This document shows positions 24,879-33,398 of a stretch of DNA of 64,000 nt, in pieces (position 1 is the first letter of the stretch; every line of letters begins with the position of its first letter). The notes under the pieces are model-generated. The model was not told where the DNA came from and made no database searches. It saw nothing but the letters and a program-made list of their open reading frames with translations. The DNA comes from Flavivirga abyssicola (GTDB lineage Bacteria; Bacteroidota; Bacteroidia; Flavobacteriales; Flavobacteriaceae). The position numbers and the translations under genes were made by a program. The stretch covers positions 1,289,001 to 1,353,000 of the forward strand of contig NZ_CP141266.1 of the NCBI RefSeq assembly GCF_030540775.2, in the 5' to 3' direction.

Positions 24879-25445
24879 ATGAAAACAAAGCACAAATGCC
24901 ATTGGTGTGTTGGAGATGAGCTATATGAAGCCTACCATGATGAAGAATGGGGCACCCCTGTTTATGACGATGAAACTCTTTTTGAATTCTTAATTTTAGA
25001 AACATTTCAGGCTGGTTTAAGTTGGATTACCGTTTTAAGAAAACGTGAAAATTTCAGAAAAGCATTTGATCATTTTGATTATAAAAAGATCGCCAATTAC
25101 AAACAAGATAAGATTGATTCGCTTCTACTAGACTCAGGGATTATTAGGAATAAACTAAAAGTAAATGCCACGGTTACCAACGCACAAGCGTTTATAAAAA
25201 TTCAGGAAGAGTTTGGTAGTTTTAGCAAGTATATTTGGGGCTTTGTAGATGGTAAACCTATAAAAAACAGCTTTAAAACTCTAAAAGACGTTCCTGCTAA
25301 CACTCCTTTAAGTGACACTATTAGTAAAGATTTGAAAAAGCGAGGATTCAAGTTTGTTGGTACCACAGTTGTTTATGCCCATATGCAGGCTACAGGCATG
25401 GTAAATGATCATGAAGTAAATTGTTTTAGGTATGAACAAGTTTAA
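24879..25445 (+). CDS. tag: DNA-3-methyladenine glycosylase I
   Basis: It removes 3-methyladenine from alkylated DNA to start base excision repair. I chose the ATG at 24879 (MKTKHKCHWC), since the upstream TTG lies in the promoter. Family signatures are EAYHDEEWGTPV, FEFLILETFQAGLSWITVLRKR and the C-terminal zinc-binding DHEVNC. The 188-residue length is normal. Confidence 0.94.
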   Translation: MKTKHKCHWCVGDELYEAYHDEEWGTPVYDDETLFEFLILETFQAGLSWITVLRKRENFRKAFDHFDYKKIANYKQDKIDSLLLDSGIIRNKLKVNATVTNAQAFIKIQEEFGSFSKYIWGFVDGKPIKNSFKTLKDVPANTPLSDTISKDLKKRGFKFVGTTVVYAHMQATGMVNDHEVNCFRYEQV

Positions 25446-25530
25446 TTTATTTTAACTCGATACAACTTTAGTTTTATTTAAATGAAAATCAGTTAATTAT
25501 ATTCAAGTGCCATGTTGAGTACTTCGGCTA

Positions 25531-25571
25531 TAGTTTATACTGAGCGCAGTCGAAGTACTCAGTATAAACTA
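25531..25571. repeat. Perfect 14-bp inverted repeat in a dispersed repeat cluster
   Basis: TAGTTTATACTGAG at 25531-25544 is exactly complementary to 25558-25571, with a 13-base loop containing CGCAGTCGAAGTA. A further related piece, TTTCGACTGCGCTCAAGGTGA, begins near 25610. The 265-bp gap between tag and aat is built largely from this repeat. Confidence 0.7.
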
Positions 25572-25710
25572 AAGTCGAAACCTAATTAAAACAACTGAAT
25601 TTTTAAAACCTTTCGACTGCGCTCAAGGTGACAGGCTTTATTTTATTGAACTTTTGTCTATTTTTTTATAAATTTTATGTCGAAACTCACATTATTTTAT
25701 AATTCTAAAA

Positions 25711-26340
25711 TTAGTCATTTAAATATTCTAAAAAAACATCTCTGGAAATTTCCTCAGCACCTAAGCTTTCTAAATGATTTGTGTATACTTGGCAATCTAT
25801 TAGTTTATAATGAGTATTTTGAATAAACGTTATAAAACCAACCTTACTGGCATTACTCTCGTTGGCAAACATACTCTCTCCACAAAACACCCCATTGTTT
25901 AAATCGACGCCATAAAGTCCGCCAACTAAAGTATCATCTTTCCAAACTTCAACAGATTTTGCATAACCTAATTCGTGAAGCTTTATATAGGCATCAATCA
26001 TATTGTCTGTAATCCATGTATTTGCTTGCCCATCGCGCTTTATTTCGGAGCATGCTATAATTACTTCTTTAAAAGCTTTATTAACAGTAACTACATAATT
26101 CTTATTGCGCAATACCTGTTTCATGCTTTTTGAAACTTTTAACTTCTCAGGAAAAAGTACAAAACGGGGGTCTGGTGACCACCATAAAATAGGTTCTTCC
26201 ACTTCAAACCAAGGGAAAATACCTAATTTGTAGGCACGCAATAACCGTTCTACAGATAAATCACCTCCTATAGCCAATAAACCATCTTTGGTAGCTTCAC
26301 TTACCTCTGGAAACCAAATATCTTCTGTTAGGTATTGCAT
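25711..26340 (-). CDS. aat: Leucyl/phenylalanyl-tRNA--protein transferase
   Basis: It adds Leu or Phe from aminoacyl-tRNA to N-terminal Arg or Lys of proteins, marking them for ClpAP degradation in the N-degron pathway. Signatures are WFPEVSEATKDGLLAIGGDLS, YKLGIFPWFE, WWSPDPRFVLFP and GGLYGVDLNNGVFCGESMF. The 209-residue length is usual. It is a single-gene unit on the minus strand. Confidence 0.95.
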   Translation of the reverse strand: MQYLTEDIWFPEVSEATKDGLLAIGGDLSVERLLRAYKLGIFPWFEVEEPILWWSPDPRFVLFPEKLKVSKSMKQVLRNKNYVVTVNKAFKEVIIACSEIKRDGQANTWITDNMIDAYIKLHELGYAKSVEVWKDDTLVGGLYGVDLNNGVFCGESMFANESNASKVGFITFIQNTHYKLIDCQVYTNHLESLGAEEISRDVFLEYLND

Positions 26341-26357
26341 CTAAAATTTTTTATATA

Positions 26358-26431
26358 GAATTCATTTAGACTTTTTCAATTTGTTAAAAAATTGCTGTTT
26401 TCGCTTAAATCCAAAAAGTCTAAATGAGTTC
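26358..26431. repeat. 19-bp inverted repeat upstream of aat
   Basis: GAATTCATTTAGACTTTTT (26358-26376) pairs with AAAAAGTCTAAATGAGTTC (26413-26431) with one mismatch and a 36-base spacer. It lies just upstream of the aat start on the minus strand, so the aat 5' leader could form this stem. The AATGAGTTCAT motif at its edge recurs at 57295-57305. Confidence 0.7.
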
Positions 26432-26440
26432 ATAAAAATA

Positions 26441-26479
26441 AACAACCTCAACGTTAAAATAAACATTGAGGTTGTTTTT
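26441..26479 (-). terminator. Intrinsic terminator after the DUF3127 gene
   Basis: AACAACCTCAA pairs with TTGAGGTTGTT around a loop, with T runs in both directions, so it may act bidirectionally. It lies 65 bp past the DUF3127 stop. Confidence 0.7.
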
Positions 26480-26543
26480 ATGAGATTCCCAGCTTTACTT
26501 CCACTATGCTCAGTATAGACTAAGGAATGATGATCGTTTTTAA

Positions 26544-26921
26544 TTAAAAAGGAAGATCATCATGATCGTCTTCTTTTAAATCTCCTGCAGGCTCAAAAGC
26601 ATCTGCTGGTGGTACCGGTGGTAAATTTTCACCTGAAGCATCAGCTTGTAAAGCTTCTATTCTCCATCCTTGAATAGAGTTAAAGTATTTAGTTTCTCCT
26701 TGTGGATTTACCCATTCTCTACCTCTTAAGTTAATACTAATCTTTACTTGCTGTCCTACTTGATAACTGTTTAACAAATCTGTTTTATCTTGAACAAACT
26801 CCACCATAATGTGTTGTGGGTACTGCTCTTCTGTTGTTACTACAATTTCTCTTTTTCTAAACCCATTACTCCCAAAAGTTTGAGTTTCTCCTACCATTTT
26901 AATTCTACCTTGAACTTCCAT
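26544..26921 (-). CDS. DUF3127 protein with SSB-like acidic C-terminal tip
   Basis: This 125-residue protein has a beta-rich N-terminal DUF3127 domain (VQGRIKMVGETQTFGSNGF, KREIVVTTEEQYPQHIMVEF) of the OB-fold type. A flexible Pro/Ala/Glu tail follows, ending KEDDHDDLPF. The last five residues, DDLPF, are identical to those of the SSB protein at 54988-55440. In SSB this tip recruits repair and replication enzymes. I infer that this protein binds single-stranded nucleic acid or the same partners. It lies 21 bp downstream of the flavin reductase gene. Confidence 0.88.
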   Translation of the reverse strand: MEVQGRIKMVGETQTFGSNGFRKREIVVTTEEQYPQHIMVEFVQDKTDLLNSYQVGQQVKISINLRGREWVNPQGETKYFNSIQGWRIEALQADASGENLPPVPPADAFEPAGDLKEDDHDDLPF

Positions 26922-26942
26922 TAATTATTATTTATTACTTAT

Positions 26943-27812
26943 TTAACTTAACAATATTTTCCAAGCACTTTCAACATCACCAAAACTGAGGTAATTACGT
27001 GCTAATTTATGTTTTTGCCTATGTGTAGCTGTTTTAATATTTGAATATCTTGCTCCTAAATCTTCAACAAAACGGGTCACACTTTCTTCTGTAGGTAATG
27101 CTTCTATATTGGCTAACATACCTAAATCATTTCCAGTTAAAACCATACTGTTTTTAACATGATCTGGAAAATTATCAACTCCAATTCCTAATGTTGACAA
27201 CGGTTTAGGGATTTCAAAAAAGCCTTTTTTAGCACGCGTATAATAACTACCACCTGCTCTGGCCACTAAATCCAATTTTTGTTGGTTTATCGCGCCATTT
27301 TCATCAAGCACATCTTCATCTATATGAAGTTTAACAACTTCGCAAATAATTAAATTTCCTGCACCTCCTTCAGTTCCTAACTTAATAACATCATTCACTT
27401 TGCATTCAAATTGTACAGGTGCTTCTGCTACACGAAATGGCTTAACAATATCGGATTTTAACATGGTTAATCCCGATTTATCAAACTCATTAACCCCTTC
27501 GGGGTATTCCGTACTGCTTAACGACATTTGATGAACCATATCGTAATTCACCACATTAATAACGACTTCTTTAGTGACTTCAACATTTTCCAACGTATGC
27601 TTTGTCGTATTATCTCTAACACGCCGTGCAGGCGAAAATATCATAATAGGCGGATTCGCACTAAATACATTAAAAAAACTAAATGGCGATAAATTCGGAT
27701 TCCCATCCGCATCCATAGTACTAGCAAAAGCTATTGGTCTTGGTGCTACTGCGCTTAACAAATAACCATGTAATTTACTGGTAGATAAGCTTTTTGGTTC
27801 AAACGATGTCAT
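26943..27812 (-). CDS. Flavin reductase-like FMN-binding protein
   Basis: This 289-residue protein has the flavin-reductase-like split-barrel domain over about residues 10-190. Visible family pieces are VAPRPIAFASTMDADGNPNLSPFSFFNVFSANPP, FSPARRVRDNTTKHT and SSTEYPEGVNEF. It is expected to bind FMN in the cytoplasm and act as an oxidoreductase of unknown substrate. The DUF3127 gene follows 21 bp downstream, so they may be cotranscribed from the box at 27829-27836. Confidence 0.88.
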   Translation of the reverse strand: MTSFEPKSLSTSKLHGYLLSAVAPRPIAFASTMDADGNPNLSPFSFFNVFSANPPIMIFSPARRVRDNTTKHTLENVEVTKEVVINVVNYDMVHQMSLSSTEYPEGVNEFDKSGLTMLKSDIVKPFRVAEAPVQFECKVNDVIKLGTEGGAGNLIICEVVKLHIDEDVLDENGAINQQKLDLVARAGGSYYTRAKKGFFEIPKPLSTLGIGVDNFPDHVKNSMVLTGNDLGMLANIEALPTEESVTRFVEDLGARYSNIKTATHRQKHKLARNYLSFGDVESAWKILLS

Positions 27813-27828
27813 TAACTTTTAGTTTTAA

Positions 27829-27836
27829 CAAATGTA
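27829..27836 (-). promoter_or_regulatory. TAnnTTTG -7 box for the flavin reductase-DUF3127 unit
   Basis: The minus strand reads TACATTTG, an exact match ending 16 bases before the start codon at 27812. Confidence 0.5.
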
Positions 27837-27932
27837 ACTATTATGTTGTTTAACTAAAAACCAATTTACTAACATCTTAAACAATAATATTAACAGATTT
27901 GCATTATATTACAAGTTTAATTTAATTAATCA

Positions 27933-29093
27933 ATGATTTTTACAAAGTACGGTAACACATTTCGTTGGATTATTATAGTAGCATCTTTTGTTATTGTTTC
28001 TCTCATTTTATGGAAAACCTATGAGTTTTTTCAACATTTTAAAGAGGAAGAACGCACCAAAATGGAAAATTGGTCTCTAGCCCAAAATGAATTCGCGAAC
28101 TCTGATGTTAATTCCAACATGGAGCTTACTCTACAAATCTTAAACAGTAACAAAACAACCCCCATGATTGTTATTAACGAAGATGGGAGCCTAGGAATTC
28201 ACAATAACATAGACGATAAAAAAATTACTGATTCTTTATATGTCAAAAAACTAGTTTTAAAATTTGAAAAAGAGAACAATCCAATTCCTATAAAAATTGG
28301 AAGCAGTATAGTAAGTACCATTTATTATGGGAATTCTCCTTTATTAAACAAGTTAAAATACTATCCGTTAGCGTTATTGCTTATTGTTGTTTTATTTGGT
28401 GCCGTTATTTTCTTTTTTTACAGTAGTAATAAGAATGCCACCCAAAACAAGCTATGGTCCGGCATGGCTAAAGAAACAGCACATCAAATTGGAACACCTT
28501 TGTCGTCTTTAATTGGTTGGACAGAAATTTTAAAAAGTGAACATGTCAATCCAGATTATATTGCTGAAATTGAAAAAGATGTAGATCGATTACAAACCAT
28601 TACCGAACGCTTTAGTAAAATAGGGTCCTTACCTACTTTAGAAACAACCGACATTATTAAAGAAACTATTGACTCTTATGACTATTTAAAAACGAGATCT
28701 TCTAACCTTATAGACTTTGAAATTATAACCCCAGAAGGAGATATTCCTGTTAAACTCAATAAACAATTATACAGCTGGACGATTGAAAATCTGGTAAAAA
28801 ATGCTATTGATGCCATGAAAGGTAGAGGTAAGCTTTTGGTTGAAATTTCTCAATTAGAAAATAATGTAAAGGTTAGTATTACTGATACGGGGATAGGAAT
28901 TTCTAAAAAAGATTTTAATAAGATTTTCACCCCTGGATACACTACAAAAAAACGCGGTTGGGGATTAGGTTTATCCCTCACTAGGCGTATTATTGAAGAT
29001 TTCCATAATGGTAAAATAAAGGTTTTACAATCTCAAAAAGAAAAAGGAACCACAATACAAATTAGTTTAAAACGTGCCCCAAATTATGTCTGA
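27933..29093 (+). CDS. Membrane sensor histidine kinase
   Basis: The 386-residue protein has two membrane helices, near residues 12-28 and 146-166, flanking a short extracytoplasmic domain. The phosphoacceptor helix contains AKETAHQIGTPLSSLIGW, and the ATPase domain shows the N-box WTIENLVKNAIDAM, the G1 box DTGIGI and the G2 box RGWGLGLSLTRRI. There is no response regulator next to it. Instead a small zinc-ribbon membrane protein overlaps its 3' end by 8 bp. The signal sensed is unknown. Confidence 0.92.
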   Translation: MIFTKYGNTFRWIIIVASFVIVSLILWKTYEFFQHFKEEERTKMENWSLAQNEFANSDVNSNMELTLQILNSNKTTPMIVINEDGSLGIHNNIDDKKITDSLYVKKLVLKFEKENNPIPIKIGSSIVSTIYYGNSPLLNKLKYYPLALLLIVVLFGAVIFFFYSSNKNATQNKLWSGMAKETAHQIGTPLSSLIGWTEILKSEHVNPDYIAEIEKDVDRLQTITERFSKIGSLPTLETTDIIKETIDSYDYLKTRSSNLIDFEIITPEGDIPVKLNKQLYSWTIENLVKNAIDAMKGRGKLLVEISQLENNVKVSITDTGIGISKKDFNKIFTPGYTTKKRGWGLGLSLTRRIIEDFHNGKIKVLQSQKEKGTTIQISLKRAPNYV

Positions 29094-29442
29094 AAAACTA
29101 GTTACCATAAAAGAAGTTGTATTAACAAACAACTGCCCAGAGTGTTATAGTAAAGAAGGTTTACGCTTATCTTTTAAACAGAAAATCATTGACACTAAAT
29201 TTTATAAGTCTATCACTTCTAAAATTAGTCATGAAATTGTCTGTAAAACGTGCCATATGATTATTTATCCTGTAAAATGGACTGATGATATTGAGCGTGT
29301 TTTCGAGTATCAGAAAAAAGCATTTATCCCAAAAAAGGCATCAACCTACCTAAAGAAAGCATCGTGGGTTGCTATTATTTTAACTAGCATTATAATCATC
29401 ACTGCAATAACATTAGCAGTTGTATACCCCTTTAATTTATAA
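29086..29442 (+). CDS. Small zinc-ribbon membrane protein coupled to the histidine kinase
   Basis: I chose the ATG at 29086, which overlaps the kinase stop by 8 bp in the usual coupling arrangement; a GTG 12 bases upstream is possible. The 118-residue product has CXXC pairs in NNCPECYS and IVCKTCHM, spaced to form a zinc ribbon, and one C-terminal membrane helix (about residues 92-114). I do not recognise the family. Coupling to the kinase suggests a role in its signalling, but this is inference. Confidence 0.78.
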   Translation: MSEKLVTIKEVVLTNNCPECYSKEGLRLSFKQKIIDTKFYKSITSKISHEIVCKTCHMIIYPVKWTDDIERVFEYQKKAFIPKKASTYLKKASWVAIILTSIIIITAITLAVVYPFNL

Positions 29443-29826
29443 TTGAGTTTTAATTGCTTCTGCTAAGTTTTGGAATGCTTCTGTTGAAAGTTTTGTTTTT
29501 TTAATAAAACGGGCATCTTCCATGGTATGCAATGGAATTAAGTGTACATGTGCATGTGGCACCTCTAAACCTATAACAGACATACCTACTCGCTCACAGG
29601 GAACAGCTTTTTCTATAGCCAAAGCAACACGTCTTGAAAAACTCATTAACCCATTATAAGTTGCTTCATCCAAGTCAAAAATTTTATCAACCTCTTGTTT
29701 AGGAATACAGAGTGTATGTCCTTCACTATTTGGATTTACATCTAAAAACGCTAAAAAGTCATCTGTTTCTGCGACTTTATAACAAGGAATTTCTCCATTA
29801 ACTATTTTTGTGAAAATTGAAGCCAT
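29437..29826 (-). CDS. HIT family nucleotide-binding protein
   Basis: This 129-residue protein has the histidine triad motif HAHVHLIPL, in the context EVPHAHVHLIP, and the N-terminal IFTKIVNGEIPCYKV typical of the HINT branch. Such proteins hydrolyse purine nucleoside phosphoramidates. It lies 91 bp downstream of greA in the same direction. Its 3' end overlaps the opposite zinc-ribbon gene by 6 bp. Confidence 0.94.
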   Translation of the reverse strand: MASIFTKIVNGEIPCYKVAETDDFLAFLDVNPNSEGHTLCIPKQEVDKIFDLDEATYNGLMSFSRRVALAIEKAVPCERVGMSVIGLEVPHAHVHLIPLHTMEDARFIKKTKLSTEAFQNLAEAIKTQL

Positions 29827-29917
29827 ATTGATTGAGAGGGTATATTATTCAGAAAATATTTTTTGTTCGAATTTATCTGAAGTCTTTGTGAAAAGATTGA
29901 GATAAAAATATTAAACT

Positions 29918-30391
29918 TTATCTAGAAATTTCTATAATATCAAACTTCATAACACCATTGGGTACTTGGATTTCAGCAACATCACCTACAGATTTTCCAA
30001 GTAAACCTTTTCCAATTGGAGAGTTCACTGAAATTTTACCCGAAGCTAAATCAGCTTCTCCATCGGCCACCAATGTATAATTCATTTCCATGCCATTAGT
30101 TTGATTTTTTATTTTAACTTTAGATAACACTAATACCTTAGAATTATCTAACTGAGATTCATCAATAACTCGTGCTCCTGCTAATGCATCTTCTAATTTA
30201 GAAATACGCATTTCCAACATCCCTTGTGCTTCTTTAGCAGCATCATATTCAGCATTTTCACTTAAATCTCCTTTATCTCTGGCTTCTGCAATTGCTTTTG
30301 ATGCCTTCACGCGCTCTACATCTTTTAATTGTTGTAGTTCATCTCTTAATTTTTTTAACCCTTCAGGTGTATAGTACGATACTTTACTCAT
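29918..30391 (-). CDS. greA: Transcription elongation factor GreA
   Basis: It rescues backtracked RNA polymerase by stimulating transcript cleavage. The 157-residue protein has the coiled-coil N-terminal domain (YYTPEGLKKLRDELQQL, with the acidic tip in ARDKGDLSENAEYDAAKEAQ) and the C-terminal FKBP-like domain (SPIGKGLLGKSVGDVAEIQVP). The 84-nt leader contains two stem-loops, the first terminator-like, which may be involved in control. Confidence 0.96.
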   Translation of the reverse strand: MSKVSYYTPEGLKKLRDELQQLKDVERVKASKAIAEARDKGDLSENAEYDAAKEAQGMLEMRISKLEDALAGARVIDESQLDNSKVLVLSKVKIKNQTNGMEMNYTLVADGEADLASGKISVNSPIGKGLLGKSVGDVAEIQVPNGVMKFDIIEISR

Positions 30392-30419
30392 AACTTCATC
30401 GTTTTACTTAATAAAAGAT

Positions 30420-30467
30420 GCCGAACACTCAGGTTCAGCATATAAAAAAATCTCGCTAACACGAGAT
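30420..30467 (-). promoter_or_regulatory. Two stem-loops in the greA leader, the first terminator-like
   Basis: On the minus strand ATCTCG-TGTTAG-CGAGAT (30450-30467) is followed by seven T residues, the form of an intrinsic terminator. A second hairpin with arms TGCTGAAC and GTTCGGCA follows at 30420-30441. The first hairpin begins within about ten bases of the predicted transcription start, so it may act as a very early attenuator or a 5'-end stabiliser. Confidence 0.6.
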
Positions 30468-30474
30468 TGTATAA

Positions 30475-30482
30475 CAAATATA
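30475..30482 (-). promoter_or_regulatory. TAnnTTTG -7 box for greA
   Basis: The minus strand reads TATATTTG, an exact consensus match 84 bases upstream of the greA start codon and directly upstream of the leader hairpins. Confidence 0.55.
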
Positions 30483-30544
30483 CAAAATATTTAACTCAAT
30501 TTGCTTTTTGTTGTAAATTGCATTTTTTAATTTTTATAATTACT

Positions 30545-30973
30545 ATGAAACCTGTTTTCTTCCTCATTGCTCTCATTATTTTAACATCTTGCAGTAAAAA
30601 TTCTGTTGATAATCAAAATTGTAATTTTTTATTAGATCTGGGGGTTAATGTTAATATTAATCTTAGCTTACCACAGTATAGTCAGCTCCCTTTTGCTGGC
30701 AACTCTGTTTACATAGAAAATGCGGGAAATGGGGGGATTATTGTTGCCAGCACAGGCGCCGATTTTTTAGCATGGGATGCTAGTGATCCAAACCATATAC
30801 CTAGTAGTTGCTCTACACTTGTTCCTTCCGGATTAAATGCTACTTGTGGCTGTGATGATGCAAATGAATATAGCTTGGTTACAGGACAATTATTAGGAGG
30901 TAAAAGCTTACCGTGTAGTTTGAAAAACTATAGAGTAGAAAAAAACGGAAATAACCTCTTAATTTTTAATTAG
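30545..30973 (+). CDS. Lipoprotein with Rieske-like fold lacking cluster ligands
   Basis: I chose the ATG at 30545 since MKPVFFLIALIILTSCS is a complete lipoprotein signal with the lipobox cysteine at residue 16; the open frame continues 78 bp upstream without meaning. The 142-residue product ends in CGCDDANEYSLVTGQLL...PCSLKNYRVEKNGNNLLIF. This follows the order of the second half of a Rieske domain (CP-x-H, the TG loop, the L-x-x-Y-x-V strand), but the histidine ligands are absent. I infer a Rieske-derived fold without a 2Fe-2S cluster. Function unknown. Confidence 0.72.
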   Translation: MKPVFFLIALIILTSCSKNSVDNQNCNFLLDLGVNVNINLSLPQYSQLPFAGNSVYIENAGNGGIIVASTGADFLAWDASDPNHIPSSCSTLVPSGLNATCGCDDANEYSLVTGQLLGGKSLPCSLKNYRVEKNGNNLLIFN

Positions 30974-31004
30974 AAAGATAAAAAAAGGGATTTGATTTCT
31001 CAGG

Positions 31005-31064
31005 TTGAGCTTGTCGAAACCGATATTAATTATCAGTAAATTAAAAACATTTCGACAAACTCAA
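31005..31064. repeat. 15-bp inverted repeat between convergent genes
   Basis: TTGAGCTTGTCGAAA (31005-31019) pairs with TTTCGACAAACTCAA (31050-31064) with one mismatch. This is the common GTCGAAA-type dispersed repeat and may serve as a transcription stop between the two convergent genes. Confidence 0.6.
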
Positions 31065-31083
31065 TATAACATCTAACTTATTT

Positions 31084-33396
31084 TTAAAATTTTAATGTCA
31101 CCCCTAACAAGAAGTTAATAGTTGCCTGCGGATAGTAAAAATTCTCCGTTATAGCGGCATCAGAAGATCCTACTGGTCTATAAAAATAGCTGTAAGTATA
31201 GCCATTGGAAACATACTCAGAATCAAATAAGTTATTAATCAATAAATTAATCCCTATTTCTTTAATCCACTCTGGTTGAATCTTGTAGGATACATTTAAA
31301 TTATTCACAAAATAGGCATCCATACTTTTTTCATCACTGGATGTATTATCTAAATATTGTTTCCCAACATATTTAGACAATAATGCAATACTTCCATTTT
31401 TAATTGGAGAATAGGTCAAAGTACTTCCAAATATAACATTTGGCGAAAAGGAAATATCTGTATCTTCAAATTGTGTTACTATAGGCTCATAAGAAACACT
31501 TTCAAATGTATTTGGGTCATATTGCGTATCGTAAATCACATAATCAAATTCTTTTATTTTATTTTGACTAAACGTCGCATTGGCATCAATTCTAAATTGG
31601 TTAGATACTTTATACCCTGTTTGCAATTCTATTCCTGCTCTATAACTTTTTGCTACATTTTCTCTTATAGGATCTCCAACATCATCTAAATCTCCTGTTA
31701 AAACTAACTGGTCTTTATAATTCATGTAATAGAGATTCGCTGTTGCATAAAAGTTTTCTTTTCTTAGTTTGTAACCAAACTCAAAATCATGGAGTTGTTC
31801 TGATTTTGGACGTACAGGGTTTTTAGTTAAATCATCTCTGTTAGGTTCTCTATTAGCCACTGCGAAAGACCCATAAAAACTATTATAATTATCTATTGTA
31901 TATGTTAATCCAAATTTAGGATTGAAAAAATTATATGATTCCTTTACATTAATATTTAATAAATCTGAACTTGTTCCAACAGATTCATAATCCACCGTTC
32001 TATATTGAAGATCTAGTAAGGCAAATAAGTTATCCGTTACATTATATTCCGCTTTAACATAAGTACTATAATCTTTTTTGTCTCCATAGCTAAAATAGTA
32101 GTTACTTCTAATAGGTATTGAAGACGCAAACGAATCCCAAATAACCTCTCCAAAATGATCCCCTTTATACGTGTTATACCCCCCACCTAAATACAAGTTT
32201 AGGTTTTCTTTTTTATAACTTAAGGAATATACAAATGCATAAAAATCGTTATCTAACCAACGTCTTCTAATAACATCTCCTTCGTCTGACGCATTTACAT
32301 TATTAGGAAAGTAATCACCTAACTCTTCATCATCTTTATACTGCTCAAAATAACCTTTTCCTCTAGTAAAATTACCTGAAATATTTGCAGAAAAATGATT
32401 ATTAAATTGATGAGAAATATGTAACTGATAATGCGTTTGCTCATAATTATCTACTTCATTATCGTAAGTATAAAAATTATAAGTTCTTCCAGAGTTTAAT
32501 AGATTCTGAGCTTCTGCATCAGAAGGGAAATTTCTATCAATAAATGCTTGTATTCCAGCTCTATCATTATTTACAACAGCTTCGGGTGTACCATACCAAG
32601 ATTGGTAAGTTTCTTCTTTTCCTCCAAAAACAATAGCTTTTACGGCTGTTTTTTTGTTTAAAAACCCTGCTTCTAAATAGTATGAATTTAAATCTGCTCT
32701 TGCCCTATCTATATAACCATCACTTTGAATATTTGATAATCGTCCTTCTGCATAAAAATTATTTTTAAGTCCAGAACCAATGCTTATATTATGTTTTCTA
32801 GTTCCAAAACTTCCAACAGCATTGGTGGTTGTGGCATAGCCTTTAGCTGAGGGATTTAAAGTTTTTAAATTCAAACTTGCTCCAAAAGCACCCGAACCGT
32901 TGGTTGATGTTCCTACACCTCGTTGCAATTGTATATCTTCTACAGAGGAGACAAAATCTGGCATATTAACCCAAAATGTCCCTTGACTTTCTGCATCATT
33001 ATAGGGTATCCCATTAATGGTTACATTTACTCTGGTAGCATCGCTACCACGTACTCTAATACCTGTATATCCTACTCCTGCACCGGCATCACTTGTAGTA
33101 ACTACAGATGGTAATTGATCTAATAGAATAGGTAAATCCTGACCTAAATTAATTGATTCTAATTTCTCTTTTGTAATGTTAGTAAAAGCTACTGGCGTTT
33201 TATCCTTAGCTCTGGTTGCAGAAAGAAGAACTTCATCTAGTTTTTCTGTTTTAGTAGAATCTTGTTGTTTTTGATTTTCTTGCGCTTTGACGCTGACTGA
33301 CAACACTAATAGTACAAAAAAAAGAAATACGTTTTTAATTTTAAAGATGTTATCATTCTTTGAATTTAAGAATACCTTTTTAAAAGTCGATTTCAT
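31084..33396 (-). CDS. TonB-dependent outer-membrane receptor under TPP riboswitch (probable thiamine receptor)
   Basis: This 770-residue protein has a signal peptide (FVLLVLSVSVKAQ), the TonB box and plug domain (LDEVLLSATRAKDKTPVAFTN, then PSVVTTSDAGAGVGYTGIRVRG), and a beta-barrel ending LLGVTLKF with terminal phenylalanine. It would import a scarce substrate across the outer membrane with energy from TonB-ExbBD. The leader carries a recognisable TPP aptamer at 33462-33526, so thiamine or a thiamine phosphate is the likely ligand. Transport genes of the same theme lie at 35546-36949. The substrate is inferred from the riboswitch, not from the barrel. Confidence 0.93.
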   Translation of the reverse strand: MKSTFKKVFLNSKNDNIFKIKNVFLFFVLLVLSVSVKAQENQKQQDSTKTEKLDEVLLSATRAKDKTPVAFTNITKEKLESINLGQDLPILLDQLPSVVTTSDAGAGVGYTGIRVRGSDATRVNVTINGIPYNDAESQGTFWVNMPDFVSSVEDIQLQRGVGTSTNGSGAFGASLNLKTLNPSAKGYATTTNAVGSFGTRKHNISIGSGLKNNFYAEGRLSNIQSDGYIDRARADLNSYYLEAGFLNKKTAVKAIVFGGKEETYQSWYGTPEAVVNNDRAGIQAFIDRNFPSDAEAQNLLNSGRTYNFYTYDNEVDNYEQTHYQLHISHQFNNHFSANISGNFTRGKGYFEQYKDDEELGDYFPNNVNASDEGDVIRRRWLDNDFYAFVYSLSYKKENLNLYLGGGYNTYKGDHFGEVIWDSFASSIPIRSNYYFSYGDKKDYSTYVKAEYNVTDNLFALLDLQYRTVDYESVGTSSDLLNINVKESYNFFNPKFGLTYTIDNYNSFYGSFAVANREPNRDDLTKNPVRPKSEQLHDFEFGYKLRKENFYATANLYYMNYKDQLVLTGDLDDVGDPIRENVAKSYRAGIELQTGYKVSNQFRIDANATFSQNKIKEFDYVIYDTQYDPNTFESVSYEPIVTQFEDTDISFSPNVIFGSTLTYSPIKNGSIALLSKYVGKQYLDNTSSDEKSMDAYFVNNLNVSYKIQPEWIKEIGINLLINNLFDSEYVSNGYTYSYFYRPVGSSDAAITENFYYPQATINFLLGVTLKF

Positions 33397-33398
33397 TA

